From positions 1 through 39,882 of the forward strand of contig JANBRJ010000125.1 in NCBI GenBank assembly GCA_027577595.1: DNA of 39,882 nucleotides, given 5' to 3'. This DNA comes from Coemansia sp. RSA 487 (Eukaryota; Kickxellomycota; Kickxellomycetes; Kickxellales; Kickxellaceae). Below, in pieces: positions 21,363 through 30,425 of the stretch. The notes beneath the pieces were generated by a model that worked only from the letters and a program-made list of their open reading frames with translations, did not search any database and was not told the DNA's origin. The stretch's first letter is position 1, and every line of letters begins with the position of its first letter. A program made the translations under genes and the position numbers.

Positions 21363-21923
21363 CTATTCTTTAAAACGTGACAGTGCATCAAGTGCGTCAC
21401 GGACGACTTTGCTCATAGCAGGTGTCATCTCGAACTGTTCTATCGTATCCACGGTGCACCACGCGTAGTTCTGGTGCTCGTCAGGGTTCAGCTTGACCGC
21501 GCTGGTGTTCTGAACTTCCACACAATAGTTGAGCTGGCGCGTGCAAATGCTGTACGTGGTATCATCTTTGTCCTCAGACTCGTCCTCCTCATACTTTGTT
21601 GACCTGTAGTCAAAGCCAGCAAACGCACCAATAATCTTGGTGACGACCAGCGATGTCTCCTCTAAAACCTCACGGACCACTGTCTTGGAGATCAGCTCTC
21701 CTGGATCAACATGCCCTCCAGGTATCTCCCACTCGTTAGGGTAGCTGCGCTCATGGGCTGAGCGCTGGACGATTAGCACACTTGGTTTGTCGTTGGATGG
21801 TCCAGCAATTGCTGCCCCAATCACGATGCGATGCGGTCTGGGACTGCCGCCGTACGCAGCTATGTATTCATCAGCCGTCATTGTGGCGGCCCGGCCAAGA
21901 TGTCTTTCGATACTCTGCGTCAT
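21363..21923 (-). CDS. Nudix hydrolase
   Basis: A 186-residue protein starting at the ATG at 21923 (MTQSIERHLG). The frame is open 12 codons further up but only from a TTG; an in-frame ATG also exists 14 codons downstream. The Nudix box is at about 70-92: GHVDPGE, seven residues, then REVLEET. It keeps all metal-binding Glu residues; the last Gly of the consensus is Ser (ETSLVV). An acidic loop (EEDESEDKDD) lies near 142-151. Nudix enzymes hydrolyse nucleoside diphosphates linked to another group. The substrate cannot be told from the box; a housecleaning role on oxidised or unusual nucleotides is one possibility. It is divergent from Grc3 and convergent with Ste24. No targeting signal is apparent. 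Confidence 0.88.
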   Translation of the reverse strand: MTQSIERHLGRAATMTADEYIAAYGGSPRPHRIVIGAAIAGPSNDKPSVLIVQRSAHERSYPNEWEIPGGHVDPGELISKTVVREVLEETSLVVTKIIGAFAGFDYRSTKYEEDESEDKDDTTYSICTRQLNYCVEVQNTSAVKLNPDEHQNYAWCTVDTIEQFEMTPAMSKVVRDALDALSRFKE

Positions 21924-22298
21924 TATCAAGCTAAAATGAAGGGAAGAGTGAAAATGCAAGAACTAGAGAGACAAGTCGTGCTATCCTTTGCTACACTTCC
22001 AACTTCTTTGTCTTGATGTGCGTATTTTCATGACTTCGTCACTGTACATCCGCTGCGGCCAGCAAAAAATCCTTCGGCCACAGTCAGCATCTAAAAAAAG
22101 CATCAATTTCTTAGTTCAAATCACTGCTTGATCAATTGATCATTAATAGATCAACTGGAAGTAAAAAAAAAATGAAAAAGCACATTAAAATTTCAAGATC
22201 AGGCTTTTCCTTCGCTGCTGTGATATTTTCTTTTATTTTTTCAGCATCAATCGACTCTATACACGCTTTTTTTATTTACTCAATTCGCTTGTTACATA
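21924..22298. promoter_or_regulatory. Divergent promoter between Nudix gene and Grc3
   Basis: A 375-bp spacer holding both promoters. It includes TTGATCAATTGATCA at about 22129-22143, a nested palindromic TGATCAATTGATCA, and an A-rich run near 22163-22173, then a T-rich tract just before the Grc3 ATG. No gene is seen. Confidence 0.45.
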
Positions 22299-25085
22299 AT
22301 GGACACACCAGAGGCAAAAAGGAATTCGAGCCTTCGTTCCCCACGTCCTCGGCGAGCAGCAACACCCACAACCGGAGGATCTTCGTCAAGGACAAACACG
22401 CCGCTGTCGCAAATAGAAGAAAAACACAACCGAGAAGCAGCAAGCACCGATCGCTGGGGGACCGCTACTACATGGTCGTATTCAGCTGGAAATAACACTA
22501 TTGTTTTGAAACTCGCTGCTGACGGTGATGATAAGACTAGCAATGGCCATTCTCTGGCGGCCGTCTCAAGCAATGACCCGATTGAAGATAGATATGGATC
22601 GGTGGTAGAGATTCCTGTTGGTCAGTCGATTGCCTTCCAAGGGGTCGTCGATATGTGCGTGCTTTCTGGCGCTGCTTCTGTGTACGGATATACAGCAACG
22701 CCAGAATGTGGGTGGGTGCGAGTTTACTCTCCATCGTCGCATCCGCTGGTACAGATCATGTCGGTATCATGCAAAACAAGCGGCAGAAGAAGCCAGTCTG
22801 TATCTGGCACAACAAGTGACGAGCATGATGACATTTATCAGATCCAGCGACTTTGGAGCAAATACAAAGATACAGGTCGCAAAAGGGGTAAAGGAGACGG
22901 ACCCGTGGCATTGGTTGCGTTCAGAGTTGTACAATGCGGGCTTGAGGATATCGGAGTTGCGGCACCTCCATATCGCGGGCTGTTTGTGCCAAAACCGTTC
23001 GAGGAGCGTGTGAACTCTGCGTCAAGCAAAAGAAACACTAAGCGGAAGATTGCATTTCCCCGCAATAGCCCTGCAGTGAAACTGTCAAGAAGATCAAAAA
23101 TAGAAGACGACACTGCAATGTCCGAAGACGATTATAGCGATACTGACAGAAATGAGGAATACGCTGAATCAGTCAAAGAACATGGAAAAGCGGAAGCGCT
23201 TCTGGTAAGTGCAATAGGATTGCCTAGGTTTTATCCGATTCTTTTTCTGACCAACGACCAGCAGCTGTTGATGGCTCCGCACGACTGGGTTGAGAAATTA
23301 GATATGGCTAGCAACGCTCCTTTGCAACTGGACGAGGAGTTTGAACCGATCTGCCCTACGTATGTAATTGCTGGTGGGCAGTCGCAAGGAAAATCGACGT
23401 TCTCGCGCTTTCTTTTAAACCGTCTGCTCAATCGATATGGCCGTTTGTTTTACATGGAGACTGATCTTGGACAGTCGGAGCTTTCGCCTCCTGGTGCTCT
23501 TTCGGTGACACTGCTTTCTCAACCGCTTCTTGGGCCGCCGTTCACCCATACCAGCCATATAGAGCCATATCATGCAATATACACAGGCACATCTTCGCCA
23601 AAGGGTGACCCTGATCGCTATATAGCTTCTATTAGGTGTTTGTCCAGAGTTGTGCAGGAATACGTCAATACCACACGTTCTGAATCGATAGGTCAAAGCG
23701 CTTCTGGCGATACCACTGCTGCTGATCTAGACAGGCAAGTGGTTCCGGTTGTTGTAAACACGCATGGTTGGCTAAAGGGGCTTGGTCTTGACTTGCACTA
23801 TTCGCTCTGTGAATCTGTGCGCCCAACGACATACATTCAGCTATATGATCCTGCGGCTCATACGGGTAATGAACCAACTGGTCAAGAAGAGCAGCCAATG
23901 CCTAGTGACTCTGGTTCGAATCAGCTAGTCCCTCTTATTGATTTCTCCTCGATTTCAACCTGCAATCCTCAGCTTGTGTGGGTTTCAGCCATGACGCCTG
24001 AAAGAGCAACACAAATGCTACACCTCAGGCCATCCGCCATCGTGGCCGATGACCAGGCGACGGACGACGAATATGAGTCCCAGCAAGAGGAAAACAGCGA
24101 ATATGTTGCAGAATCACAAGCAGTTACCAATTCGACAGTACGAGTGGATGCTCATGGCAAAAAGCACCCCAGACGTGCTGCCCAAGATATGCGTGCCTTG
24201 GCGCTCGTCTCACACTTCTACTGTTCTAGCGGACCAGTCTGTTTACAGAGCCCTGGATTTCCATCGAGACAGCTGAGGGATCCATTCTGGGATATGCAGC
24301 TACCGTTAGCTGCTCGTCGTCCGCTGCTGGTACCCTTGTCGGAGCTTGTGATCTGGTTGGGCGAAGAAGACATCCCGCCTAGCCAGCTACTACGAACACT
24401 GAATGGCTCGATTGTTGGTGTTATCGCCACGGCGACTGCACATATTCTTCCTGGTGGCCACGCATGGACCACCGATGCAATTAGCAATTTGTTTGCTGAG
24501 GGTAAATGCCCAAGTGACAATGCTGTGTCAAAATTAAGCGACCCTGGATCCCGGCTGCTACTACGTTCGAATATAGAGAATCATCAAAAGAAGCATATTG
24601 GCGATAGATTGCCTATCTACGGAATGCCACAGATCGTTCATGGCCATCCGAACATGGAAAACACTACGTTTATATGCCATGCACTCGTGCGCTCAGTTGA
24701 TCCGATAAATGGCAACGTCCAACTTATTCTTCCGCCACTGGCGACAGGAATCTTGGAACAGCCAAAGGTATGCACTGCAAACCCCAGTAGTCCTTTGCAG
24801 AATTGTCTATCTAACTTGCTACACAGGATAGTTGGTCTGCATAAAGGGCCAGGACCTTCGGAACTCGGAGTTGAGCTGCCTATTTGGTCAATGGTGGATG
24901 GCGGGTACTCCAAACGAGCGATGGGCTCCTCGTCTGTGCGCACACACGGTAGATTTTCACACCATCACTATGGCTCTAACTTGGGCATCCAAGAGGCCCC
25001 ATATCTCTCGGTTGAAGCCGACGAAGGAATCGGCGCATCCACGACTCGTTCTCGTGGTGGCCAGATGCGCCGAGCGCTTCGATAG
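22299..25085 (+). CDS. GRC3: Polynucleotide 5'-hydroxyl kinase Grc3/NOL9
   Basis: An intronless 928-residue protein. The P-loop GGQSQGKST is at about 359-367, followed by the Clp1/Grc3 motif FYMETDLGQSELSPPG (about 384-399) and the lid-region NTHGWLKGLG. N-terminal (about 55-240) and C-terminal beta-type domains flank the kinase core, as in the family. Known role: Grc3 phosphorylates the 5'-OH left after Las1 cuts ITS2 of pre-rRNA, in a Las1-Grc3 complex in the nucleolus; it also has a part in RNA polymerase I termination in yeast. The protein is longer than yeast Grc3 (632 residues) and human NOL9 (702). Extra sequence includes a Ser/Arg-rich N-terminus, a basic then acidic insert (about 240-300, KRNTKRK then EDDYSDTDRNEE) and a Gln/Glu-rich insert near 585-610. 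The start is the first ATG. It is convergent with Cdc16 at 86 bp. Confidence 0.93.
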   Translation: MDTPEAKRNSSLRSPRPRRAATPTTGGSSSRTNTPLSQIEEKHNREAASTDRWGTATTWSYSAGNNTIVLKLAADGDDKTSNGHSLAAVSSNDPIEDRYGSVVEIPVGQSIAFQGVVDMCVLSGAASVYGYTATPECGWVRVYSPSSHPLVQIMSVSCKTSGRRSQSVSGTTSDEHDDIYQIQRLWSKYKDTGRKRGKGDGPVALVAFRVVQCGLEDIGVAAPPYRGLFVPKPFEERVNSASSKRNTKRKIAFPRNSPAVKLSRRSKIEDDTAMSEDDYSDTDRNEEYAESVKEHGKAEALLVSAIGLPRFYPILFLTNDQQLLMAPHDWVEKLDMASNAPLQLDEEFEPICPTYVIAGGQSQGKSTFSRFLLNRLLNRYGRLFYMETDLGQSELSPPGALSVTLLSQPLLGPPFTHTSHIEPYHAIYTGTSSPKGDPDRYIASIRCLSRVVQEYVNTTRSESIGQSASGDTTAADLDRQVVPVVVNTHGWLKGLGLDLHYSLCESVRPTTYIQLYDPAAHTGNEPTGQEEQPMPSDSGSNQLVPLIDFSSISTCNPQLVWVSAMTPERATQMLHLRPSAIVADDQATDDEYESQQEENSEYVAESQAVTNSTVRVDAHGKKHPRRAAQDMRALALVSHFYCSSGPVCLQSPGFPSRQLRDPFWDMQLPLAARRPLLVPLSELVIWLGEEDIPPSQLLRTLNGSIVGVIATATAHILPGGHAWTTDAISNLFAEGKCPSDNAVSKLSDPGSRLLLRSNIENHQKKHIGDRLPIYGMPQIVHGHPNMENTTFICHALVRSVDPINGNVQLILPPLATGILEQPKVCTANPSSPLQNCLSNLLHRIVGLHKGPGPSELGVELPIWSMVDGGYSKRAMGSSSVRTHGRFSHHHYGSNLGIQEAPYLSVEADEGIGASTTRSRGGQMRRALR

Positions 25086-25124
25086 ACGCCAAAATCCTAA
25101 TAACTTTTGCTAGCTGATAATGTA

Positions 25125-25130
25125 TTTATT
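25125..25130 (-). terminator. Polyadenylation signal AATAAA for Cdc16
   Basis: TTTATT on the plus strand reads AATAAA on the minus strand, 42 bases after the Cdc16 stop. It lies before, and facing, the Grc3 signal at 25142. Confidence 0.5.
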
Positions 25131-25141
25131 GTCTTTAAGCA

Positions 25142-25147
25142 AATAAA
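25142..25147 (+). terminator. Polyadenylation signal AATAAA for Grc3
   Basis: AATAAA on the plus strand, 56 bases after the Grc3 stop and only 24 bases short of the Cdc16 stop. Cleavage 10-30 bases further on would place the Grc3 mRNA end at or just inside the Cdc16 coding sequence. Confidence 0.5.
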
Positions 25148-25171
25148 AAAATACTTCATTGCTTGAATGGG

Positions 25172-28100
25172 CTAGTCCATTGCCATATCGCTGTCGCTTC
25201 CACTGTTTCCATCACTATCCTCTTCAATATCCATGACCTCGTCGCTGTCCTCGTCTGACGCTGATTGGGACAACACCTGATTCTCGTCGGCAGTCTGGGA
25301 TTCCTGAACAGAGTGTCTTGAGCTAGCATGCGAGCCTTCCGCATCATCTCCATCGGCACTATCCAACGGTCCAAACAACCCTAGCTCTGCTGGATCCTTG
25401 AGTTCGAATGTCTCGGGAACAAGATCAGGCATGCCATCAATTCCTAATATGTTTGACAAGGACGAAATAACCTGCAAACTGTTCGACAGCTCCAGTCCCA
25501 GGGTTAACAGATCAGTGGTAACAGGATCTCCAGGATGTTCAGCCAAGATCCGATGGTACGAATCAATTGCTTGGTCTAGATCACCGTTGGAATCGTAGTT
25601 GGGATCGTGGTAGCAATCGATCGCACATTGGTGAAGAGTGAATGCCACGGAGAGCTGGATACCCATGCTGTATGGAGCGAGCTCAGCAGCATTCCGCAAA
25701 CACAGCAATGATGCGTTGTAGTCGCCAAGTTTACGCAAGGTATTACCAAGGTTTGCAGATAGCAGAGCCAAATATGCTTTGAGTTCAGGGGAAAGCTTCA
25801 CAGCTGTCCTTCGAGTTGACGACGGATGAACGAATGCCATGTGTAGCGAGCGCTGCATACGGCTTTTGGCATGAAGTGCAGCAAGTGCCAGGGAAAATGC
25901 CAAACGTGCCTTCACATACTCTCCGCTGTTATAATACAACACACCAACATCGTTCAGCAGCTGGGGGTCGGTCTGAGACGTCAATATCTTTCCAGCCTCA
26001 TCAGAACTCACGCGTTTCTCATCGGAACACCATGCCAAAATGTCGCTGCCTTCGAGCGATTCCAAGGTGGGTTTCCATGCAGACAGCCAGTCTGATACAG
26101 GGTGACCGCTCAGGCAGCGTGCGCTAGCATCGAAGCAGGACTCGGCCATAGTCAGGTCGCCCATCTGCAGGTAGACACTGCCAAGGCTAGCTAGAGGCGC
26201 ATGGGCAAGCAAGCTACCGCGTTCGAAATCTGAACCGCCAGCCTTGCGACTTATATGATCTCCCCTATCATTCTTGGTGCTGCCGTTACTATCAGATTCA
26301 AGGAACAGTGAGCTATCAGGCTGCTTTGTTCTCTTACTCGGCGTTTGGGGCGACATCGCAGGCACAGTCGCCGAGTCGCGGCCGCCACTATGTATGATTC
26401 CCTCGCAGCCACACAGCCCGACAGCGGTGTGCAACGCGCGCGTAGCTGACTCCCATTCCCTTGAAATGATAAACGTGTGTGCAAAGGCGACCCAGGCAAC
26501 AATGCTACGTGGGGAAGCGAGTGTTGTTTTTGCCAGCCACCGCCTCGCCTCAGCCAGTGCGTGCTCGCCTTCTGGGGACAGAGGAATGCTGCGTCGCAGT
26601 GTTGCTGCGGCATCCCCGACGCCGATGTGGCCAGGTGTCGGTGCTGTGAACCCCGTTCCGTATACCATGCCGGCCAGAGGCCACTCCTGCTGCGAAACGC
26701 CTGGCAAAGTCATCAAAGTTGCGCTGACCAGGTAGTAGCAACCAATAGCGTACCATGCCAGGGACGCGCCGATAAACTCGTACTGCGTAGGACTGCCAAC
26801 AGATTGTGCGTTTGTTGTTGTGAACGTGCCAAGCGTAGACATCGACATCTCGGTGCTGACTGCAGAGGACTGTGTGGGGCCAAGCGCACACGGGTATGTA
26901 GCCATGACTGGCGGGCCTGGATGTGTCCATGTCGGAAGGCCCCACAGCCCACGCCAAGCAGCGGTTGCTGCCGACGATGCGCTCTTAATAACAGCGCTTG
27001 CAACCCCTTGGAATGAGCTCCCTGCCCGCCGCAGGCTGCCGGTTGTTGCTGCGCCGTTTCCACCCATCCCCGGTCCCGACCCACCTTTCGAGGGCGTCTC
27101 TGGAATCAAAAGACCCCGGGCACCGGTACGCACACGCCCAGCTCCAGAAACCGCTGCTCCAACGGCAGAGCCCCGTGGCAGGGACATCGGAATGCCTACG
27201 CCGCCACCAAAACTCCCGCTTGCAGAACCAGGAGGCGCAATAGATGGCATAGACAGAGCGGTGTCTGCAGGCTCAATCTCCGCACGCTTTATGGATGAAA
27301 TGCCAAATTCCTCTGCAAGCTCGTGGGAAATGCGGAACAGAGCCTCCTTTGCGTGCAGAACAGTCAGCGACGTTATGTGAATCGCAGTTGCGCTTGGATC
27401 GGGGACATGCCGCTGCTCCAAAACATCAACCGTGTATTCAATACTCTCGCGCGCGCACCCTAGCGCCAGCAGACGGGCAGCCTGTATGGTTCGCAGTGCT
27501 GGGTCGCTTGTTAGCTGTGGGTACGCAGACAGCAGCCGCTCAGTAGCGCCAACTGTACCACCTCCCAGTGAAAACGACGTGCGCGTAGCCAGGCAGTAGT
27601 CCTTAAAGAAGCTAGCAGCCGCATGCGACCCTGCGCAGCTCGAAATCCAGTCCAGTCCTTCGATCAGCTGAGATTCCTCCTCGCTGGTGAGCAGCCCATA
27701 CTCGTGGATCCCCGACCATGCCTCCCAGCACCGTGGGTCTGTACGCAACGCCTCGATCCACAGGCGTGCAACAAGAGAATCGATGGTGCCAAGCTGTGCT
27801 ACTTGTTCTCGTGTCCTACGCGGAATTGGTGTTTTCCCAGAATTCAAAGCGCCTGGGACCAACCCTGGCTGCGAGCTGCCTGGCCATAAGCCGTAGCTTG
27901 AAGCAGGATGCCGCATGCTAAGCGCCTTTATCCCAGGCGTATCTTCGTTCCCGCCTACATTCGCTAGTTGGATGACAGCTGCGCCCTGCATATACAGCAT
28001 CCACGCCCTTGGGTTGAGCGGAAGAACGTCGATTTTACCGCTTGTTTTGCCGCGCGGTTGTGTTTTGCTTGCTGTATCCATGTGCTGCGCGGTGCTTGCT

Positions 28101-28600
28101 GATGCGATGCCAGTGTACTGTTCGGAGATTGATAAGGAGGATACAAGCGATGCTGTTGGTGTTTCATGACCGATTCCCAGCGATGCTTTTGCGGAGACTG
28201 GCGTTTCAAAAACTGGCGGTCGCCCATAGCCCAGATCGCTAGAGTGGCGATTGCTTACCGATCCGCTATACCGAACGGTGTCAATTCCTAGAAGCTCGAG
28301 TGCTTCTTCGGCCCGCCCAAGCCTCATAGCAACAACAGAGGCAAGGTATCGACCCTGTGGTGTTGCTCTACACCTGGCGGCATAGAGCGGATTAAGCAGC
28401 CACTCTTCGGCTTGTCTGAACTGGCCGTTTGTAACGAGAGCATCTACTAGCCAGAGAAGGTCATCGGTGTCTCCGGACAGTAAAAAGACCTTTTCTGCCC
28501 AAATTAGAGCCGAGCACCAAGCCATTCCTTTGGCACAGCTTGCTCTCAAATCGCGCAAGTGTGTAAGCACTTCTAATGTTGCATTTTGCGCGTCGGACAT
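25172..28600 (-). CDS. CDC16: Anaphase-promoting complex TPR subunit Cdc16/APC6 (Cut9)
   Basis: An intronless 1142-residue protein from an ATG. The N-terminus follows the APC6 pattern of a short helical lead, then CSALIWAEKVFLLSG, WLVDALVTNGQFRQAEEWL and VAMRLGRAEEALELL, which are TPR helices. Later blocks also fit: EALRTDPRCWEAWSGIHEYG, SLAWYAIGCYYLVS, ASPRSIVAWVAFAHTFIISR, LASLGSVYLQMGDLTMAESC, LNDVGVLYYNSGEYVKARLA and NLGNTLRKLGDYNASLLCL. APC6 is a scaffold subunit of the APC/C ubiquitin ligase that binds the small subunit CDC26. The protein is larger than S. pombe Cut9 (671) and yeast Cdc16 (840). The extra length is in Gly/Ser/Ala-rich inserts (about residues 450-580, and 740-790) and an acidic tail ending in alternating Ser-Asp. 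It is convergent with Grc3, and its promoter side abuts the PNKP 3' end. Confidence 0.9.
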   Translation of the reverse strand: MSDAQNATLEVLTHLRDLRASCAKGMAWCSALIWAEKVFLLSGDTDDLLWLVDALVTNGQFRQAEEWLLNPLYAARCRATPQGRYLASVVAMRLGRAEEALELLGIDTVRYSGSVSNRHSSDLGYGRPPVFETPVSAKASLGIGHETPTASLVSSLSISEQYTGIASASTAQHMDTASKTQPRGKTSGKIDVLPLNPRAWMLYMQGAAVIQLANVGGNEDTPGIKALSMRHPASSYGLWPGSSQPGLVPGALNSGKTPIPRRTREQVAQLGTIDSLVARLWIEALRTDPRCWEAWSGIHEYGLLTSEEESQLIEGLDWISSCAGSHAAASFFKDYCLATRTSFSLGGGTVGATERLLSAYPQLTSDPALRTIQAARLLALGCARESIEYTVDVLEQRHVPDPSATAIHITSLTVLHAKEALFRISHELAEEFGISSIKRAEIEPADTALSMPSIAPPGSASGSFGGGVGIPMSLPRGSAVGAAVSGAGRVRTGARGLLIPETPSKGGSGPGMGGNGAATTGSLRRAGSSFQGVASAVIKSASSAATAAWRGLWGLPTWTHPGPPVMATYPCALGPTQSSAVSTEMSMSTLGTFTTTNAQSVGSPTQYEFIGASLAWYAIGCYYLVSATLMTLPGVSQQEWPLAGMVYGTGFTAPTPGHIGVGDAAATLRRSIPLSPEGEHALAEARRWLAKTTLASPRSIVAWVAFAHTFIISREWESATRALHTAVGLCGCEGIIHSGGRDSATVPAMSPQTPSKRTKQPDSSLFLESDSNGSTKNDRGDHISRKAGGSDFERGSLLAHAPLASLGSVYLQMGDLTMAESCFDASARCLSGHPVSDWLSAWKPTLESLEGSDILAWCSDEKRVSSDEAGKILTSQTDPQLLNDVGVLYYNSGEYVKARLAFSLALAALHAKSRMQRSLHMAFVHPSSTRRTAVKLSPELKAYLALLSANLGNTLRKLGDYNASLLCLRNAAELAPYSMGIQLSVAFTLHQCAIDCYHDPNYDSNGDLDQAIDSYHRILAEHPGDPVTTDLLTLGLELSNSLQVISSLSNILGIDGMPDLVPETFELKDPAELGLFGPLDSADGDDAEGSHASSRHSVQESQTADENQVLSQSASDEDSDEVMDIEEDSDGNSGSDSDMAMD

Positions 28601-28748
28601 TGCGCTGTTCTAGAACCGTCGTTGCACTGGTACTGCCGACCCCTATTATGTCTATCTTTTATGTGTAGAATACGCTTATGCCCATGTAAGTGGTACAACC
28701 GATTAGAAAATTAAAGTAAATAAACAAAAAATGCAGACCGGACAAAAT

Positions 28749-28764
28749 AAAGAAAGAAAGAAAG
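28749..28764 (-). repeat. (CTTT)4 microsatellite in the Cdc16 upstream region
   Basis: Four AAAG units on the plus strand, reading (CTTT)4 in the direction of Cdc16 transcription, about 150 bases before its ATG. The same repeat in the same sense precedes Erg13. It lies in the 265-bp spacer between Cdc16 and the PNKP stop, which is otherwise featureless. Confidence 0.5.
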
Positions 28765-28865
28765 ATTAAATCGAAATACACGTAATAATGTGTTATAATA
28801 TCGCCATCAAAGGCAGAGAAACTCTACGAATGCTAGAGAGAGAAGAAAATCTATGCAAACGATGC

Positions 28866-30425
28866 CTAATAGTACTGGTACCAAATCTTTTTTTCTTCGG
28901 GAGAGGCAAAGTCCGGAATAAAGACGTGATGGAGCACCCGCGAAAAGCCTTCGGATTTTGCTGGCAGGACAAATCGCTTATAGTAGCCGTTGTATGCGAC
29001 AGTTGGTACTCTGTCTGCACCTACAGGGATGCTATCCAGGATACTCTGGTGGTCGCAGTCTTGCTCTCTGGCGGTGTGAAAGTGGCGAGCCTGCTCGATG
29101 CTGGCGCGGAAGCAGTTGTTGTGCATTGTCAGATCCTTCGAAGAGTGCTTAAACACAACGGCAACCGATCTTGCGCCGTGGGTTTGAGCCAGATCAATAA
29201 AAGAGCCGCGTGCCTCTGCATCCGGGTTTGTGTTGTCAACAACGACACATTCGCCAGCCTTCAATGCCTCCCTGACTGCGTACTCGCACTTTTTGCGTGT
29301 CTTTAGGGTGTCCATATTGATGCGCTCGAAGCCAAGGGGCTCCAGGTAGCTCTGCGTAAACGTGGATTTGCCACATGCGGGCGGTCCAACAAGAACAAGC
29401 AAAAGCCCCTTGCCTGCACTCTGTGCTTGCTGGACTTCCTCTTTAATCGAATCGAGCAGAGTCAAGTAATCTGAGGAGCTGGATACAAGCTCTTTGGGCA
29501 TAAATCGGCCAATTCTCCATGCGCTAGCTGGAGGAAGCACGAACACGCTGTCTTCGAAGATGCCGTTTTTGCCGTGGAACATCTCTTCGGGTGTGTAGAA
29601 CGGCACACCGACATTCAGTGCGAATCCAGCATCAGAGTCGCTAAAGTCGGCTGGGGCTCCTTGCTTAAAGCCGGCAGGCCGTCCAGCTGCGTCACCCACG
29701 TAGAAGCTTGCGGCTTTATCAACCACAGCGCCACTGTTGAGAAGCTCAGCTATATGCCACATGCCGGGGCTTGGTTTGCGCATATAGTCCTTTGCCGTTG
29801 CGACCAGGATTGTGAACGGTATCCCCAACACATTGGCGATGTCTGAGATCTTTATACGAAAGTCCTTTGCGTTCTTTGGCATCACACCTGGCGTTTTCTT
29901 GGATCTCTTGAACCCGTTCTGGTTGGAGATTATCAAAATCTTGTACCCTTGGTCATGGAGGCTGTGGAGAACTTTGGGCACACTTGGGTGAACAAACTGC
30001 CAGTCGTCGGGGCCTTTTGGAAATCTCCACTTTCCTTTGACAGTAACCAAAGTGTGGTCAAGGTCGAAGGCAGCGAACTTTACTGCTGGTGCTGGCGTCC
30101 CGTAATGCCCAACCCATGTCTCGCCAATGTCCTGCCACTCAACCCACAGCTTTGGTTTGCCATGGCTTTGTTCTGTATCTGCTGGCTGCTTGGTTTTGTT
30201 TGAACCGTTTTTGGCGTTCTTTGACTTAAAATATTTATCAATAGTTTTAGCCTTTCCTGGGCTGTGGTCCGTCGACATAGCCTTGCGTTTGGATAGCTCT
30301 CGTGTCATAGCTACAGCGTAATATCGCCTATCAGGGAGTAAATGAAAGGTGCTAGTGGTCACAGAAGGCTGAATATTCAGTGTTAGTAATGCAAAATGTG
30401 TGTTTTTCAGGAAAGAACAGGCCAT
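28866..30425 (-). CDS. PNK1: Polynucleotide kinase 3'-phosphatase (PNKP/Pnk1)
   Basis: From the ATG at 30425 the protein has 519 residues; in-frame ATGs at 30308 and 30278 give 480 and 470. The order is an N-terminal basic linker, an HAD-type phosphatase with FDLDHTLV (about 120-127) and the later YVGDAAGR motif, then a kinase with P-loop GPPACGKST (about 347-355) and VVDNTNPD. There is no FHA domain, as in S. pombe Pnk1. Known role: it removes 3'-phosphate and adds 5'-phosphate at DNA breaks before ligation, in single-strand and double-strand break repair. AKTIDKYF (about 59-66) resembles a PCNA-interacting PIP box but lacks the first Gln. The first 40 residues, if translated, contain almost no acidic residues and end near RRYYAVAM, which is mitochondrial-presequence-like. 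Which start is used is unclear. It is divergent from Sdh1. Confidence 0.93.
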   Translation of the reverse strand: MACSFLKNTHFALLTLNIQPSVTTSTFHLLPDRRYYAVAMTRELSKRKAMSTDHSPGKAKTIDKYFKSKNAKNGSNKTKQPADTEQSHGKPKLWVEWQDIGETWVGHYGTPAPAVKFAAFDLDHTLVTVKGKWRFPKGPDDWQFVHPSVPKVLHSLHDQGYKILIISNQNGFKRSKKTPGVMPKNAKDFRIKISDIANVLGIPFTILVATAKDYMRKPSPGMWHIAELLNSGAVVDKAASFYVGDAAGRPAGFKQGAPADFSDSDAGFALNVGVPFYTPEEMFHGKNGIFEDSVFVLPPASAWRIGRFMPKELVSSSSDYLTLLDSIKEEVQQAQSAGKGLLLVLVGPPACGKSTFTQSYLEPLGFERINMDTLKTRKKCEYAVREALKAGECVVVDNTNPDAEARGSFIDLAQTHGARSVAVVFKHSSKDLTMHNNCFRASIEQARHFHTAREQDCDHQSILDSIPVGADRVPTVAYNGYYKRFVLPAKSEGFSRVLHHVFIPDFASPEEKKIWYQYY

